In this document: piece after piece, positions 27,629 through 36,689 of the stretch
Position numbering within the stretch: position 1 is the stretch's first letter
Layout of the letters: each line of letters opens with the position of its first letter
From: Aquilutibacter rugosus
GTDB taxonomy: Bacteria; Pseudomonadota; Gammaproteobacteria; Xanthomonadales; Xanthomonadaceae
Length of the DNA stretch: 64,000 bases
NCBI RefSeq assembly: GCF_036541335.1
Contig: NZ_JAZHBO010000002.1
Location: 310,001 to 374,000 of the forward strand
Direction: 5' to 3'
Program-made: the position numbers and the translations under genes
The notes under the pieces: model-generated
What the model was told of the DNA's origin: nothing
Databases searched by the model: none
Seen by the model: only the letters and a program-made list of their open reading frames with translations

Positions 27629-28308
27629 GTCAATGCAACTCGCATGGCGGCGGCAGTTGCCCATGGCGCAAGCACCACGGCAATCACCAGTCCGATCAGT
27701 AATTGAAGAAGGCCGTTCCCCCACGGATCAAGTCCGAGCGTGGCGGCGGTTACAGCGGCCGTACCAAAGATCAGCACCGGCACGTAAAGAGGCAGGGCCA
27801 GCAGCGCCATCAGCAAACCCGCGCGGCGCATGTGCACGGTCAAGGCCGCGATGACGGCGCCGATCAGGCTCAGTAGCAGCGAGCCAATGGTCAGCGACAG
27901 CATTAGCCACGGCAATTGCGCGGCCGGGAACTTCATTAGCAGCGCCAGCAGCGGTATGGCAATCAGCAAGGGAAGCGTCGTCACGCACCAGTGCGAGAAC
28001 GTACGCGCGGCCATCAGCCAGCCCAGAGGAGCGGGTGAAAGCAACCATTGTTCCAGCGAGCCGTCTTCGGCATCGGAGCGGAACAGTTGATCGAGAGTCA
28101 GCAGTCCGGCCAACAACACCGTGACCCAGATGACGGCGACGGAAACGCGCTGCAGCAGTTGCGCATCGGCATTTAACGCAATTGCGAACAGGGCAATGAC
28201 CAGCACGCTAAACCAGACGGGCTGTAAGGCATCGCCACGACGCCGCCAGGCTAGGCGGACGTCCCGACGCATCAGGGCAGCAGCGGTTCCAATCAGCGAC
28301 GGCATCAT
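27625..28308 (-). CDS. ccmB: Haem exporter protein CcmB
   Basis: A 227-residue integral membrane subunit with six predicted helices. It partners the ATPase CcmA in the CcmABCD complex, which uses ATP to free haem-loaded CcmE rather than to export haem itself. The start overlaps the ccmA stop (ATGA) and the stop overlaps the ccmC start. Confidence 0.95.
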   Translation of the reverse strand: MMPSLIGTAAALMRRDVRLAWRRRGDALQPVWFSVLVIALFAIALNADAQLLQRVSVAVIWVTVLLAGLLTLDQLFRSDAEDGSLEQWLLSPAPLGWLMAARTFSHWCVTTLPLLIAIPLLALLMKFPAAQLPWLMLSLTIGSLLLSLIGAVIAALTVHMRRAGLLMALLALPLYVPVLIFGTAAVTAATLGLDPWGNGLLQLLIGLVIAVVLAPWATAAAMRVALT

Positions 28309-28946
28309 GCGGTGGCCGCCTGCAGGTGCAAGGTGCGCGTGCGCACCGGTGGTGCGGCGTAGGCCCCGTGTGAAGTCAGAATGGCCGCGCCACCGGCGGC
28401 AACGTGTTCGGCGATCAGTTGATTGACCAGCTCAATGCCGGGCAAGTCGAGGTTGGCGTACGGCTCATCGAGCAACCACAGCGGCGCTTGCGATCGCCAC
28501 ATGCGGGCCAATGCCAAACGTTTGCGTTGACCGGCAGACAGTTGCCGGAACGGTGTAAAGGTGTAGGCCAGCAAACCCACGCGCTTTAGCGCTTGCATCA
28601 CCGTGCGGTCCGAACGGTGACCCTGCAATGCGCCCAGATGTTCCAGGTTCTCAATACACTGCAAGTCGGCCTTGAGGCCGGGCAGGTGGCCCAGGTAGCT
28701 GATGCCCGTGGCTTGCAGCATGGGCGTAGCGACTAGTCCGTTCAACGTGACCTGGCCATTCTGCGCCTTAAGCAAGCCGGCCAACACACGAATCAGGGTG
28801 GTCTTGCCGGCGCCATTTTCGCCTTCGATCAGTAAGGCCTCACCGGACTCGACCGCCAACGACAACGGCCCGAAAACGATCTGATCGTTACGGGCAAAGC
28901 GCAGATCCGTTGCGCGCAATAGCGGTGGGTTGGACGGGGCAGTCAA
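28305..28946 (-). CDS. ccmA: Haem exporter ATPase CcmA
   Basis: A 213-residue ABC ATPase, the first gene of the ccm operon. Walker A GENGAGKTT is at residues 42-50, the signature is LSAGQRKR, and Walker B is LWLLDEPYANLD. The start appears to be TTG at 28946 with no strong ribosome-binding site; no ATG or GTG in frame lies nearby upstream. The promoter should be in the 140-bp gap to the divergent transaminase gene. Confidence 0.93.
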   Translation of the reverse strand: MTAPSNPPLLRATDLRFARNDQIVFGPLSLAVESGEALLIEGENGAGKTTLIRVLAGLLKAQNGQVTLNGLVATPMLQATGISYLGHLPGLKADLQCIENLEHLGALQGHRSDRTVMQALKRVGLLAYTFTPFRQLSAGQRKRLALARMWRSQAPLWLLDEPYANLDLPGIELVNQLIAEHVAAGGAAILTSHGAYAAPPVRTRTLHLQAATA

Positions 28947-29086
28947 AGGCGACTTGAAAATCCGGACGGTAAACAGCCCATTTTAACCGTTTGGCCACAC
29001 AGGCTGGTGGGCAGGTGGCTTAAAATCGGTACTTCAATCGCCGATTTGGGCGATAGTCCCGAACCGAATTCAGGAGTTGCACCGAG

Positions 29087-30247
29087 ATGTCGCGAGTTCC
29101 CGCGCCGATTACCCGTCTGCCCAAGGTGGGCACCACCATTTTTACAGTCATGTCGCAGCTGGCTATGGAGCATCAGGCGGTCAATCTGGGCCAGGGTTTT
29201 CCTGATTTTGATGTGCCGGAACGTCTGATCAACGAGTTGGACAAGGCGATGCGCACCGGTCAGAACCAATATGCGCCAATGCCCGGTACACCGGCGTTGC
29301 GCGATGCCATCGCGGACAAGACCTTGGCCTGCTACGGCGTGCGTCCGGATCCTGCCACCGAGATCACCGTGTGTTCCGGTGCGTCGGAGGCCATCTTTAA
29401 CGCCGTTGCCGCGGTCGTGCATCCCGGCGACGAGGTCATTGTTCTGGATCCCTGCTATGACTGCTACGAACCCGCGATTGATCTGGTCGGCGGTGTTGCC
29501 GTGCATGTAGGCCTGGATCCGGAAACGTTCGCGCCCGACTGGGATGCGATTCGCGCTGCGATCACGCCCAAAACCCGTTTGCTGATGATCAACTCGCCGC
29601 ACAATCCTTCGGGTGCGATCTGGTCTGCGCAGGACATGGCCACGCTCGATGCACTCTTGGCCGACACCGGCATCTATCTGCTCTCCGACGAAGTGTATGA
29701 GCACATCGTGTTTGACGATGCGCGCCATGAGTCCGCGCTGCGTTATCCGGGCCTGCGCGAGCGGGCATTCGTGATCTCATCGTTTGGCAAGACCTATCAC
29801 TGCACCGGCTGGAAGCTCGGCTACGTTGTGGCGCCGCCGATGCTGACGGCGGAGTTGCGCAAAGTGCATCAGTACAATACGTTCTGCACGTTTGCTCCTG
29901 CTCAGGCCGCATTCGCTGCCATGATTCGTGATGAGCCCGAACATTATCAGGAGCTCGGAGCGTTCTACCAAAAGCGTCGTGATGCATTCCGTGAGCAGTT
30001 GGGTCGTACCCGCTTTCGCGCCTTGCCGGTGCCGGGCGGTTACTTCCAGTTGGTCGATTACTCGGCGATCAGTGATATGAATGACGTCGAGTTCAGTCGG
30101 TGGCTCACCATCGAGAAGGGCGTGACGGCCATTCCGTTGTCACCGTTCTACGCGCAGGCGCCGCAGGGTCAGCGACTGGTCCGACTCTGCTTTGCCAAGA
30201 GTGATGCCACGCTGGCCGCTGCGATTGAACGCCTGGAGGCTTTGTGA
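29087..30247 (+). CDS. Methionine/glutamine-type PLP aminotransferase
   Basis: A 386-residue fold-type I aminotransferase of the YbdL/kynurenine aminotransferase group. The PLP lysine is Lys235 in SSFGKTYHCTGWK; the NSPHNPSG block near residue 169 and the DEVYEH block complete the cofactor site. Such enzymes transaminate methionine, glutamine or aromatic amino acids to 2-oxo acids. The gene overlaps an omega-amidase gene by 4 nt, the classic glutamine transaminase/omega-amidase pairing. AGGAG at 29072-29076 is the ribosome-binding site. Confidence 0.88.
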   Translation: MSRVPAPITRLPKVGTTIFTVMSQLAMEHQAVNLGQGFPDFDVPERLINELDKAMRTGQNQYAPMPGTPALRDAIADKTLACYGVRPDPATEITVCSGASEAIFNAVAAVVHPGDEVIVLDPCYDCYEPAIDLVGGVAVHVGLDPETFAPDWDAIRAAITPKTRLLMINSPHNPSGAIWSAQDMATLDALLADTGIYLLSDEVYEHIVFDDARHESALRYPGLRERAFVISSFGKTYHCTGWKLGYVVAPPMLTAELRKVHQYNTFCTFAPAQAAFAAMIRDEPEHYQELGAFYQKRRDAFREQLGRTRFRALPVPGGYFQLVDYSAISDMNDVEFSRWLTIEKGVTAIPLSPFYAQAPQGQRLVRLCFAKSDATLAAAIERLEAL

Positions 30248-31062
30248 GCGAGCGCGTGAGCCAGCCGCAATTGCGTTTGGCCCTGGTGCAGGGCGATACG
30301 CTATGGCATGACCCTGAGGGCAATCGCGCCCATTACGCCAAGCTGCTGGAGCCGCTGCGGGGCCAGGCCGATCTGATTGTGCTGCCGGAGACCTTTACGT
30401 CGGGCTTCTCTAACGAGTTTCTGTCGCGAGCAGAATCCGAAGGCGGCCCCACGCTGGAGTGGTTGCACGAGCAGGCGCAGCGGACCGGCGCCGCAATCAC
30501 CGGTAGCGTCCAGGTTCGCGACGGCGATCAGGTCTTTAATCGCATGTATTTTGTGACGCCCGCAGGCGACGTCAGCCGTTATGACAAGCGCCACCTGTTC
30601 CGGTTCGCAAAAGAGCACGAGCGCTACGCTGCCGGTAAGGATCGCGTCATTGTCGAATACAAGGGTTGGCGCATCCTTCTGCAGGTCTGTTATGACCTGC
30701 GATTCCCGGTGTTTTCACGCAATGCGCCGGATGCGCAGGGTGAGGCCGCCTTCGATCTGATGCTGTATGTGGCGAACTGGCCTGCGGTGCGCTCGTATCC
30801 GTGGATTCAGTTGGCCAAGGCGCGTGCCATCGAAAATCTTGCCTATGTGGCAAGCGTCAATCGTGCCGGAACCGATGGCAACGGTCTGGAGTATTCGGGC
30901 GACAGTGCCATCTATGACTTCAAGGGGAAGGTGCTGGCCGAGTGCCGCGATGCGGCCGAGCAAGTGGTCTTCGGATCGGTCTCAATGGCAGAACTGCAAG
31001 CGTTTCGTGCGCAGTTTCCGGCCTTGCTTGATGCCGATGCGTTTGAAATTACAGACCGCTAA
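30244..31062 (+). CDS. Omega-amidase (Nit2/YafV-like)
   Basis: A 272-residue nitrilase-superfamily amidase with the Glu-Lys-Cys triad at E49 (LPETF), K115 (YDKRHLF) and C149 (QVCYDLRFP). Omega-amidases hydrolyse 2-oxoglutaramate and 2-oxosuccinamate made by glutamine or asparagine transamination, pulling the transaminase reaction forward. The GTG start overlaps the stop of the aminotransferase gene, which supports this pairing. The 3' end overlaps the convergent DUF445 gene by 14 nt. Confidence 0.88.
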   Translation: MSERVSQPQLRLALVQGDTLWHDPEGNRAHYAKLLEPLRGQADLIVLPETFTSGFSNEFLSRAESEGGPTLEWLHEQAQRTGAAITGSVQVRDGDQVFNRMYFVTPAGDVSRYDKRHLFRFAKEHERYAAGKDRVIVEYKGWRILLQVCYDLRFPVFSRNAPDAQGEAAFDLMLYVANWPAVRSYPWIQLAKARAIENLAYVASVNRAGTDGNGLEYSGDSAIYDFKGKVLAECRDAAEQVVFGSVSMAELQAFRAQFPALLDADAFEITDR

Positions 31063-32353
31063 GCGATTCCAGCCACTTCATTAGGCCGTACAGCACACCG
31101 CCGATCAGGGCGCCGATCACGGTGCCGTTGTAGCGTACGTACTGCAGGTCGGCGCCGATGCTTAGCTCCAGCTCGGAGGTGAGTTCGTCGGCCGGCCATC
31201 GTTCCACGCGCTCCACGATAAAGCGTCGAATGGATTCGCGATAACGCCCCAACGCGGGATCGACCAGGGCCTCGATTTGCGTATCGAGCCATTGGCGCAT
31301 CGCTGCATCCTCGGCCAGATTGCTGCCGAACGCGGACACGGTACGCACCACATGCTCGCGCAGAGTGCTCTCAGTGCCGAGCGCTGTATCGGTTTCAATC
31401 CACTGCAGAAACTGTCGCCATAGACCTTGCAGATAATCGGCCAATGCAGGATTGGCGAGTAGGGTGTCGCGCAGCTGTTCGATGTGAGCACGGGTATCAC
31501 CGTCATGGCGCAAGCGTTCGACAAAGGCCAGCATCTCGTCGTCGATTCGCTGCCGCATCGGATGCTCCGGATCTTCGATCATCTCTGCCAGCAAGGTTCG
31601 CAACGCATTGAGAATGCGCTCGGTAATACGGTCGGCCACAAGATCATCGACTTGCGCCCACTTGAGAATCTTCCACATCGAATCGCCAACGCGCGCAGTA
31701 ATCTCCTGGCGCAGTTCATCGGATTCCAGCTTGGAATGCAGGAACACCAGTACGTTGTCGAGCAGGCCGGCATGTCGCCGATCGCGGGTCAGTAGCTCCA
31801 GAGCTTGGGCCGCAACCGTAGCGATATCCAGGCGTGCCAGTCGATCAATGGCCGTACGTTGGACAAAATGATGCAGCTGCGGACTGTCGAGCAGGCGGAC
31901 CAGGTGCGGGAACACACGCAAGGAAAGGTCACCGAGCCGTGCATTGGCCTGCGGGTCATTGACATACCGCGACAGTCGCTCTGCGGGTTGCAGATCCCGC
32001 AGCTTGGCGATGACCTGTTCAGTTCCGAGAAAATGATCCGAGATAAAGTGTGCCAGATTGCTGCCGATGGCATCTTTTTTGGCAGGAATGATCGCCGTAT
32101 GCGGAATCCAGCGCTGACCCATCGGGTGGCGGAATAAGGCGACTACGGCAAACCAGTCAGCAAGTCCGCCGATCATCGCGGCCTCGGACATTGCAATCAG
32201 CAGGCCAACCGACCAGTGCGATACGCGCCCCTGCAGCAGGCTGCCCACCACAAACAGCGCGGCAGCGAAAACCAGCATCAGTAGAGCGGTTCGCTTCTTC
32301 TGGCGCAGTTGCCGTGCTTTTTCGGCGCGTCGATCCTGGACGGGGTCACTCAC
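31049..32353 (-). CDS. DUF445 membrane protein (YjiN-like)
   Basis: A 434-residue protein of the DUF445 family: two N-terminal helices (about residues 22-40 and 47-72) with the conserved stretch GGLADWFAVVALFRHPMG, a long helical soluble region, and a C-terminal hydrophobic segment ending the chain. The family is widespread, inner-membrane, and of unknown function. It is convergent with the omega-amidase gene (14-nt tail overlap), with no sign of a shared operon. Confidence 0.88.
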   Translation of the reverse strand: MSDPVQDRRAEKARQLRQKKRTALLMLVFAAALFVVGSLLQGRVSHWSVGLLIAMSEAAMIGGLADWFAVVALFRHPMGQRWIPHTAIIPAKKDAIGSNLAHFISDHFLGTEQVIAKLRDLQPAERLSRYVNDPQANARLGDLSLRVFPHLVRLLDSPQLHHFVQRTAIDRLARLDIATVAAQALELLTRDRRHAGLLDNVLVFLHSKLESDELRQEITARVGDSMWKILKWAQVDDLVADRITERILNALRTLLAEMIEDPEHPMRQRIDDEMLAFVERLRHDGDTRAHIEQLRDTLLANPALADYLQGLWRQFLQWIETDTALGTESTLREHVVRTVSAFGSNLAEDAAMRQWLDTQIEALVDPALGRYRESIRRFIVERVERWPADELTSELELSIGADLQYVRYNGTVIGALIGGVLYGLMKWLESLSGL

Positions 32354-32603
32354 TACGGGTAGTCCTTTTCCTACAACGAATGGCGTCGTTTTCCTAAGTG
32401 TACTTGGGAGCCGGTCTGATGCCCGTTGACGAAAATTAATCGGACATTAACCTTTCGAATCGGCTCAGCGCTATGAATCTAAGGTCCGAACCGAGCAAAA
32501 GTTCGGAAACGCCGATATTCGGGGTCGTAGACGTTGCCTGCTCTGTGTGGGAGAGGCTAGAACATCTACTGGGGGTTTAAAACAATCGAAACGGGGAAAA
32601 CGG

Positions 32604-33248
32604 ATGAAGCGAAAGCTCTCAGTCATTATTGTCTGTGCGCAGGCATACGTGCGGTCCGCATTGAGGATGCATCTCGAAGGTGCGGGTATTGAAGTCATCG
32701 GTGATCATTCCAACAGCACCACCGCATTGCGGGAAATTCGTTCGGTGCAGCCGGATGTGGTTCTCTGTGAGTCCAGGCTGGATGCGATCAATGGCATCGA
32801 ACTCGCGGCCAGAGTCTGCAGAGCGCAGCCGAATACCAAGGTAGTGGTGTTGTCGGACATCAGTGCAGGCCCGTTGCCCGCACGGGTTATGGAGGCCGGG
32901 GCCAGCGCCTACCTGGATATCAACTGTCCAGTTGATGAGGTGATCCGCGTATTGCATCGGGTCAATCGAGGAGAGATCTATTTGTCGCGTAGGGTGGCGC
33001 AGCATCTGGCCCTTTCCAGGGGCGGGGAATCCGACAATCGTCTGGCATGCCTGTCTCGGCGCGAACTGGAGGTCGCCTTGCTGCTGGCGCGCGGGTACCG
33101 TCTGCAGGGTATTGCCGAACTGCTGTCATTGAGCGTCAAGACCGTGAGTACGCACAAGTCGCGCCTGTTCACCAAGCTCGACGTGAGCAATGTGCCACGC
33201 TTAGTGGCGACGTTGCGCGATAACGGTCACGAAGTCACTCCCATCTAA
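32604..33248 (+). CDS. LuxR-type regulator with degenerate receiver domain
   Basis: A 214-residue NarL/FixJ-type regulator: a receiver-like domain (residues 5-120) and a LuxR-type HTH (about 147-205, LSRRELEVALLLARG, then SVKTVSTHKSRL). The receiver has lost the phosphorylation chemistry: the acidic pair after beta-1 is Cys11-Ala12, the phospho-acceptor aspartate is Glu56, and the conserved lysine is Ile106. It should act without phosphorylation, or Glu56 may mimic the active state. No sensor kinase gene is adjacent. The ATG at 32604 follows a purine-rich site (GGGGAAAA). A weak TTGACG (32426) with TAACCT downstream could be a promoter. A strong terminator follows at 33251. Confidence 0.85.
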   Translation: MKRKLSVIIVCAQAYVRSALRMHLEGAGIEVIGDHSNSTTALREIRSVQPDVVLCESRLDAINGIELAARVCRAQPNTKVVVLSDISAGPLPARVMEAGASAYLDINCPVDEVIRVLHRVNRGEIYLSRRVAQHLALSRGGESDNRLACLSRRELEVALLLARGYRLQGIAELLSLSVKTVSTHKSRLFTKLDVSNVPRLVATLRDNGHEVTPI

Positions 33249-33250
33249 GC

Positions 33251-33287
33251 AAAAGCCGTCCGGGCACTCGGTGCACGGACGGCTTTT
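33251..33287. terminator. Bidirectional terminator between the regulator gene and rne
   Basis: A 12-bp perfect stem (AAAAGCCGTCCG with CGGACGGCTTTT) around a 13-nt loop. The A and T runs at its two ends make it a terminator in both directions, serving the convergent regulator and rne genes. Confidence 0.82.
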
Positions 33288-33310
33288 GGCCATACCGTAA
33301 ACGGTGGCGC

Positions 33311-36163
33311 TTAGAAACCGCGGTTGCCGTTACCCAAAGCGTTTCGGATCGATGCGGACAGATCCACACCCTGCTGTTGCTGGGCTTGGACGGACTGATT
33401 CAGCATCTCGGTCAACGACGGGGCGGGAGCCGCAGGTTCGGTCGGCGCGGGTGCTTCGTCCGCTACGACGGTGTCGTTGGCTTCCGCTGCCGCTGCCGGG
33501 TCAGCGGCTGCTTCTGCAGGCGTAGCAGCGGCTGGCACGGCATCAGCGGATGGCTCATCGTCAAAGTCGAATTCCGGCTGATGCGCGCGCGTGGCCATTG
33601 TATTGGGCGTGACGGTTTCATCGTCGGTACCGGCATCGTCCTGGTCGTCCAGCATCGAATCCGAGCCTGCAGCACCATCGGCGCTACGACGACGACGACG
33701 GCCACCGCGACGGCCGCGCCGACGGCGATTTCCTGCCTCGCGCATGCCGGCTTCATCGGCAGCGGCTTCGGCATCGGCACCCGCGTCCAGTGCGTCCTCT
33801 GCGACTTCGGCCGAGATGTCGGCAAGATCAGCAGCAGGCTGCGAGCGGGCGGCAGACACGGGGGCGGTGTTGATGGTCGGGGCAGCAGTTACGGCATCCA
33901 AGTTATCCACCGCTGCCGTTTCATCGGTAGCGACTTCGGTGCCGGCGGCGACAGCAGCCGCATTGGCGGCAGCACGGGCACGTCGCGCGTCGCGACGGGC
34001 CTCGTTGCGCGAGCGACGACGTGCAGCTTGCGCCGATTCAACCGACTCGACTGTATCTGCAGCCGGCTCACGGTTAGCGACCGGAGCCGTATTCGCGGCC
34101 AGAGCGGCGTTGTTGTCCACGTCGACCGCCGGCTTGTTGGCATTGCGGTCACGACGGTTGCCGTTGTTGCCGTTCTTTTGCGAGTCCGGCTTGTTAGTGG
34201 CTTCGGCCTTGGCCGGAGCCGGTGTGGCGGCACGTTGCTGTTGCGGCTGCTGCGCCTGATTCGGATTGCGCGGTGCGCGTTCGCCCTTGTTGCCGTTGCC
34301 TTGCGCATTGCGGCCGTTACCGGACTCATTGCGACGGCCTTTGCGTTGACGATCACCACGATCCGACGAAGGCTCACCACGTTCAGCGCCTTGGCGATTA
34401 GCGTTTGCGTTTGCCGAAGCGCCGGCGGCAGGAGCCGTCGGTGCCGGTGCCCGGAAGAAGCGCATGATGCGTTCCATTACGCCAGCCGACGGTGCCTGTG
34501 GCGGCAGCTCGGCGACCGGCGGACGCGAAGGCGCGACGACCGGACGCTCACGCAGCGGAGCCGGCGAGCTGTGTTTGACCGAGGTCACGGCCGGTGCCGG
34601 CGGAATGTTCAGATGATCCTTGGTCAGCGCATGGGTCGGCAGCTTGCGCTGCGTACCGCGATGGTACGAGGGCTTGGCGGTTTCATCGCCGAGTTCGTTT
34701 TCACGGATGCGAGTCACTTCGTAATAGGGCGAGACCAGCTTTTCATCAGCAACGATGACGATCGGCGAATCGTGGCGACGTTCGATGTCACCAACGGCGC
34801 GGCGCTTTTCGTTGAGCAGGTAGTTGGCCACATCAACAGGCGCCTGAACCAGCACTTGCCCCGTGTTGTCCTTCATGGCGTGCTCTTCGACCAGGCGCAG
34901 AATGCTCAGTGAATGCGATTCGATTGAGCGCAGACGGCCCATACCCTTACAGTGCGGGCAGGAATCCTGCGATTTTTCACCCAGCGAAGGACGCAGGCGC
35001 TGACGGCTCATTTCGAGCAGGCCGAAGCGCGAGATGCGACCGACTTGGACTCGGGCGCGGTCGGACTTGAGGGCCTTGTTTAGAGTGGCTTCGACTTCGC
35101 GCTGATGCTTGCTCGAGGCCATGTCAATAAAGTCGATCACGACCAGACCGGCCAAGTCGCGCAGACGCATTTGGCGCGCCACTTCTTCAGCGGCTTCAAT
35201 GTTGGTGTGATACGCGGTTTCTTCGATGTCGCCACCGCGAGTCGAACGGGCCGAGTTCACGTCGACGGCAGTCAACGCTTCGGTCTGATCAATGACCAGA
35301 GCACCGCCCGACGGCAGGCGCACTTCGCGCTCGTAAGCGTTCTCGATTTGCGACTCGATCTGGAAACGGTTGAACAGCGGGGTATCGTCGGTGTAGTGCT
35401 TGAGCTTGCGCAGATTGTGCGGCATGACCTGCTCGACGAACTCCAGGGCCTCGGCGTACATTTCGGGCGTGTCTACCAGAATTTCGCCAATGTCCGGGCG
35501 CATGTAGTCGCGCAGGGCGCGAATGATCAGGCGCGATTCCTGATAGATCAGGAACGGTGCGGGCTTGCTCAGAGCCGCCTCAGCGATGGCACGCCAGACG
35601 CTCAGCAGGTAATCCAAGTCCCATTGCAGCTCTTCGGCATCGCGGCCGACGCCGGCGGTGCGGATGATGACGCCCATGTCTTCGGGGATGATCAGGGCAT
35701 CCATGGCGCGCTTGAGCTCGGCGCGGTCATCGCCTTCGATCCGGCGCGAAACGCCACCCGCGGTGGGGGAGTTCGGCATCAGGACCATGTAACGGCCAGC
35801 CAGCGAGATAAAGGTGGTCAGGGCAGCGCCCTTGTTGCCGCGTTCTTCCTTATCGACCTGAACGACGACTTCCTGGCCTTCGCGCAGCAAGTCCTTAATC
35901 GTGGCTTTGTTCGGATCGACCCCGGCCTGGAAATAATCGCGCGAGATTTCCTTTAGCGGCAGGAAGCCATGGCGGGCCGCGCCGTAATCTACAAAGGCGG
36001 CCTCGAGCGAGGGTTCAAGACGGGTGATTTTGCCCTTGTAGATGTTGGACTTTTTGAGGTCCGCATCGGGCTGTTCAATGTCGATGTCATACAGATTCTG
36101 ACCGTCGACGATGGCAACGCGCAGTTCTTCTGCCTGCGTTGCATTGATGAGCATACGCTTCAT
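33311..36163 (-). CDS. rne: Ribonuclease E
   Basis: A 950-residue endoribonuclease. The N-terminal catalytic half holds an S1 domain (about residues 38-120), the DNase I-like catalytic site with Asp301 (AVDVNS) and Asp344 (VVIDFID), and the zinc-link cysteines C402 and C405 (CPHCKG). The C-terminal half (about 500-950) is low-complexity: Asn/Gly/Arg-rich, then Ala/acidic with an Arg-rich patch (GRRGGRRRRR) near residue 820, as expected for the RNA-binding and degradosome scaffold. It diverges from rluC, the same arrangement as in E. coli and Pseudomonas. Confidence 0.96.
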   Translation of the reverse strand: MKRMLINATQAEELRVAIVDGQNLYDIDIEQPDADLKKSNIYKGKITRLEPSLEAAFVDYGAARHGFLPLKEISRDYFQAGVDPNKATIKDLLREGQEVVVQVDKEERGNKGAALTTFISLAGRYMVLMPNSPTAGGVSRRIEGDDRAELKRAMDALIIPEDMGVIIRTAGVGRDAEELQWDLDYLLSVWRAIAEAALSKPAPFLIYQESRLIIRALRDYMRPDIGEILVDTPEMYAEALEFVEQVMPHNLRKLKHYTDDTPLFNRFQIESQIENAYEREVRLPSGGALVIDQTEALTAVDVNSARSTRGGDIEETAYHTNIEAAEEVARQMRLRDLAGLVVIDFIDMASSKHQREVEATLNKALKSDRARVQVGRISRFGLLEMSRQRLRPSLGEKSQDSCPHCKGMGRLRSIESHSLSILRLVEEHAMKDNTGQVLVQAPVDVANYLLNEKRRAVGDIERRHDSPIVIVADEKLVSPYYEVTRIRENELGDETAKPSYHRGTQRKLPTHALTKDHLNIPPAPAVTSVKHSSPAPLRERPVVAPSRPPVAELPPQAPSAGVMERIMRFFRAPAPTAPAAGASANANANRQGAERGEPSSDRGDRQRKGRRNESGNGRNAQGNGNKGERAPRNPNQAQQPQQQRAATPAPAKAEATNKPDSQKNGNNGNRRDRNANKPAVDVDNNAALAANTAPVANREPAADTVESVESAQAARRRSRNEARRDARRARAAANAAAVAAGTEVATDETAAVDNLDAVTAAPTINTAPVSAARSQPAADLADISAEVAEDALDAGADAEAAADEAGMREAGNRRRRGRRGGRRRRRSADGAAGSDSMLDDQDDAGTDDETVTPNTMATRAHQPEFDFDDEPSADAVPAAATPAEAAADPAAAAEANDTVVADEAPAPTEPAAPAPSLTEMLNQSVQAQQQQGVDLSASIRNALGNGNRGF

Positions 36164-36689
36164 GTTGGGTATTTCTCCGCGCTAAACCGGCGCGGACCCG
36201 AAGTGGCGTTTGTGCCTCTGGATCCCAAACTAGGGGCCGCCGTAACCTGCATCTGAACGCCCGCATCTTGGGCGGGTCTGTCCAACGCAGGCGGCCGACG
36301 AGCCACCTTAGGATTTGTCCAGCGCTACAACACCACGGCAGGCCGCGGGAGCGCTTGTCACTTGTTTCTAGGCTGGGCCGGCTGCCCTTGCATAACATGC
36401 AGGAAGGCCAACCCAGGGCTTTTGGCTCCGCCGCCGACCTTAATGGCCCGACGACGTTGCCGGATGTAAGTTCACCGAGCTTAACGCCCGAACAGTCCAG
36501 CACCCTGGCGCCGGCCCTGCTAAGATGACAACCCCACCGAACGGGCGGGATGTGCATTTGGCGGGCCGCAGCCATACTCCGGTGGGCGTTTGCGCCCTCA
36601 GGACGATCACCGGCCGAGCCGGACGTCATGACAACCGTTTGAAATCAGGGTGTTAGCCTGTCCTTTGATTGTAGCAGAATAAGCCGTAC
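36164..36689. other. 526-bp intergenic region holding the rne leader
   Basis: This gap between the divergent rne and rluC genes contains no credible gene; the open frames here lack family features and good start sites. It is GC-rich with many short inverted repeats, consistent with a long structured 5' untranslated region of rne. In E. coli the 361-nt rne leader mediates autoregulation of RNase E. A TACAAT near the rluC end on the minus strand could be a -10 box, but I see no convincing -35. Confidence 0.45.

Noticed and set aside
33377..34912. A 511-codon open frame on the plus strand opposite rne
   Set aside because: It is antisense to the low-complexity half of rne and is composed of Arg/Gly/Cys/Thr repeats that mirror the Ala/Pro-rich coding of rne.
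36087..36629. A long minus-strand open frame covering the rne leader
   Set aside because: It overlaps rne in another frame, has an Arg/Gly/Cys-rich composition typical of shadow frames, and shows no family features.
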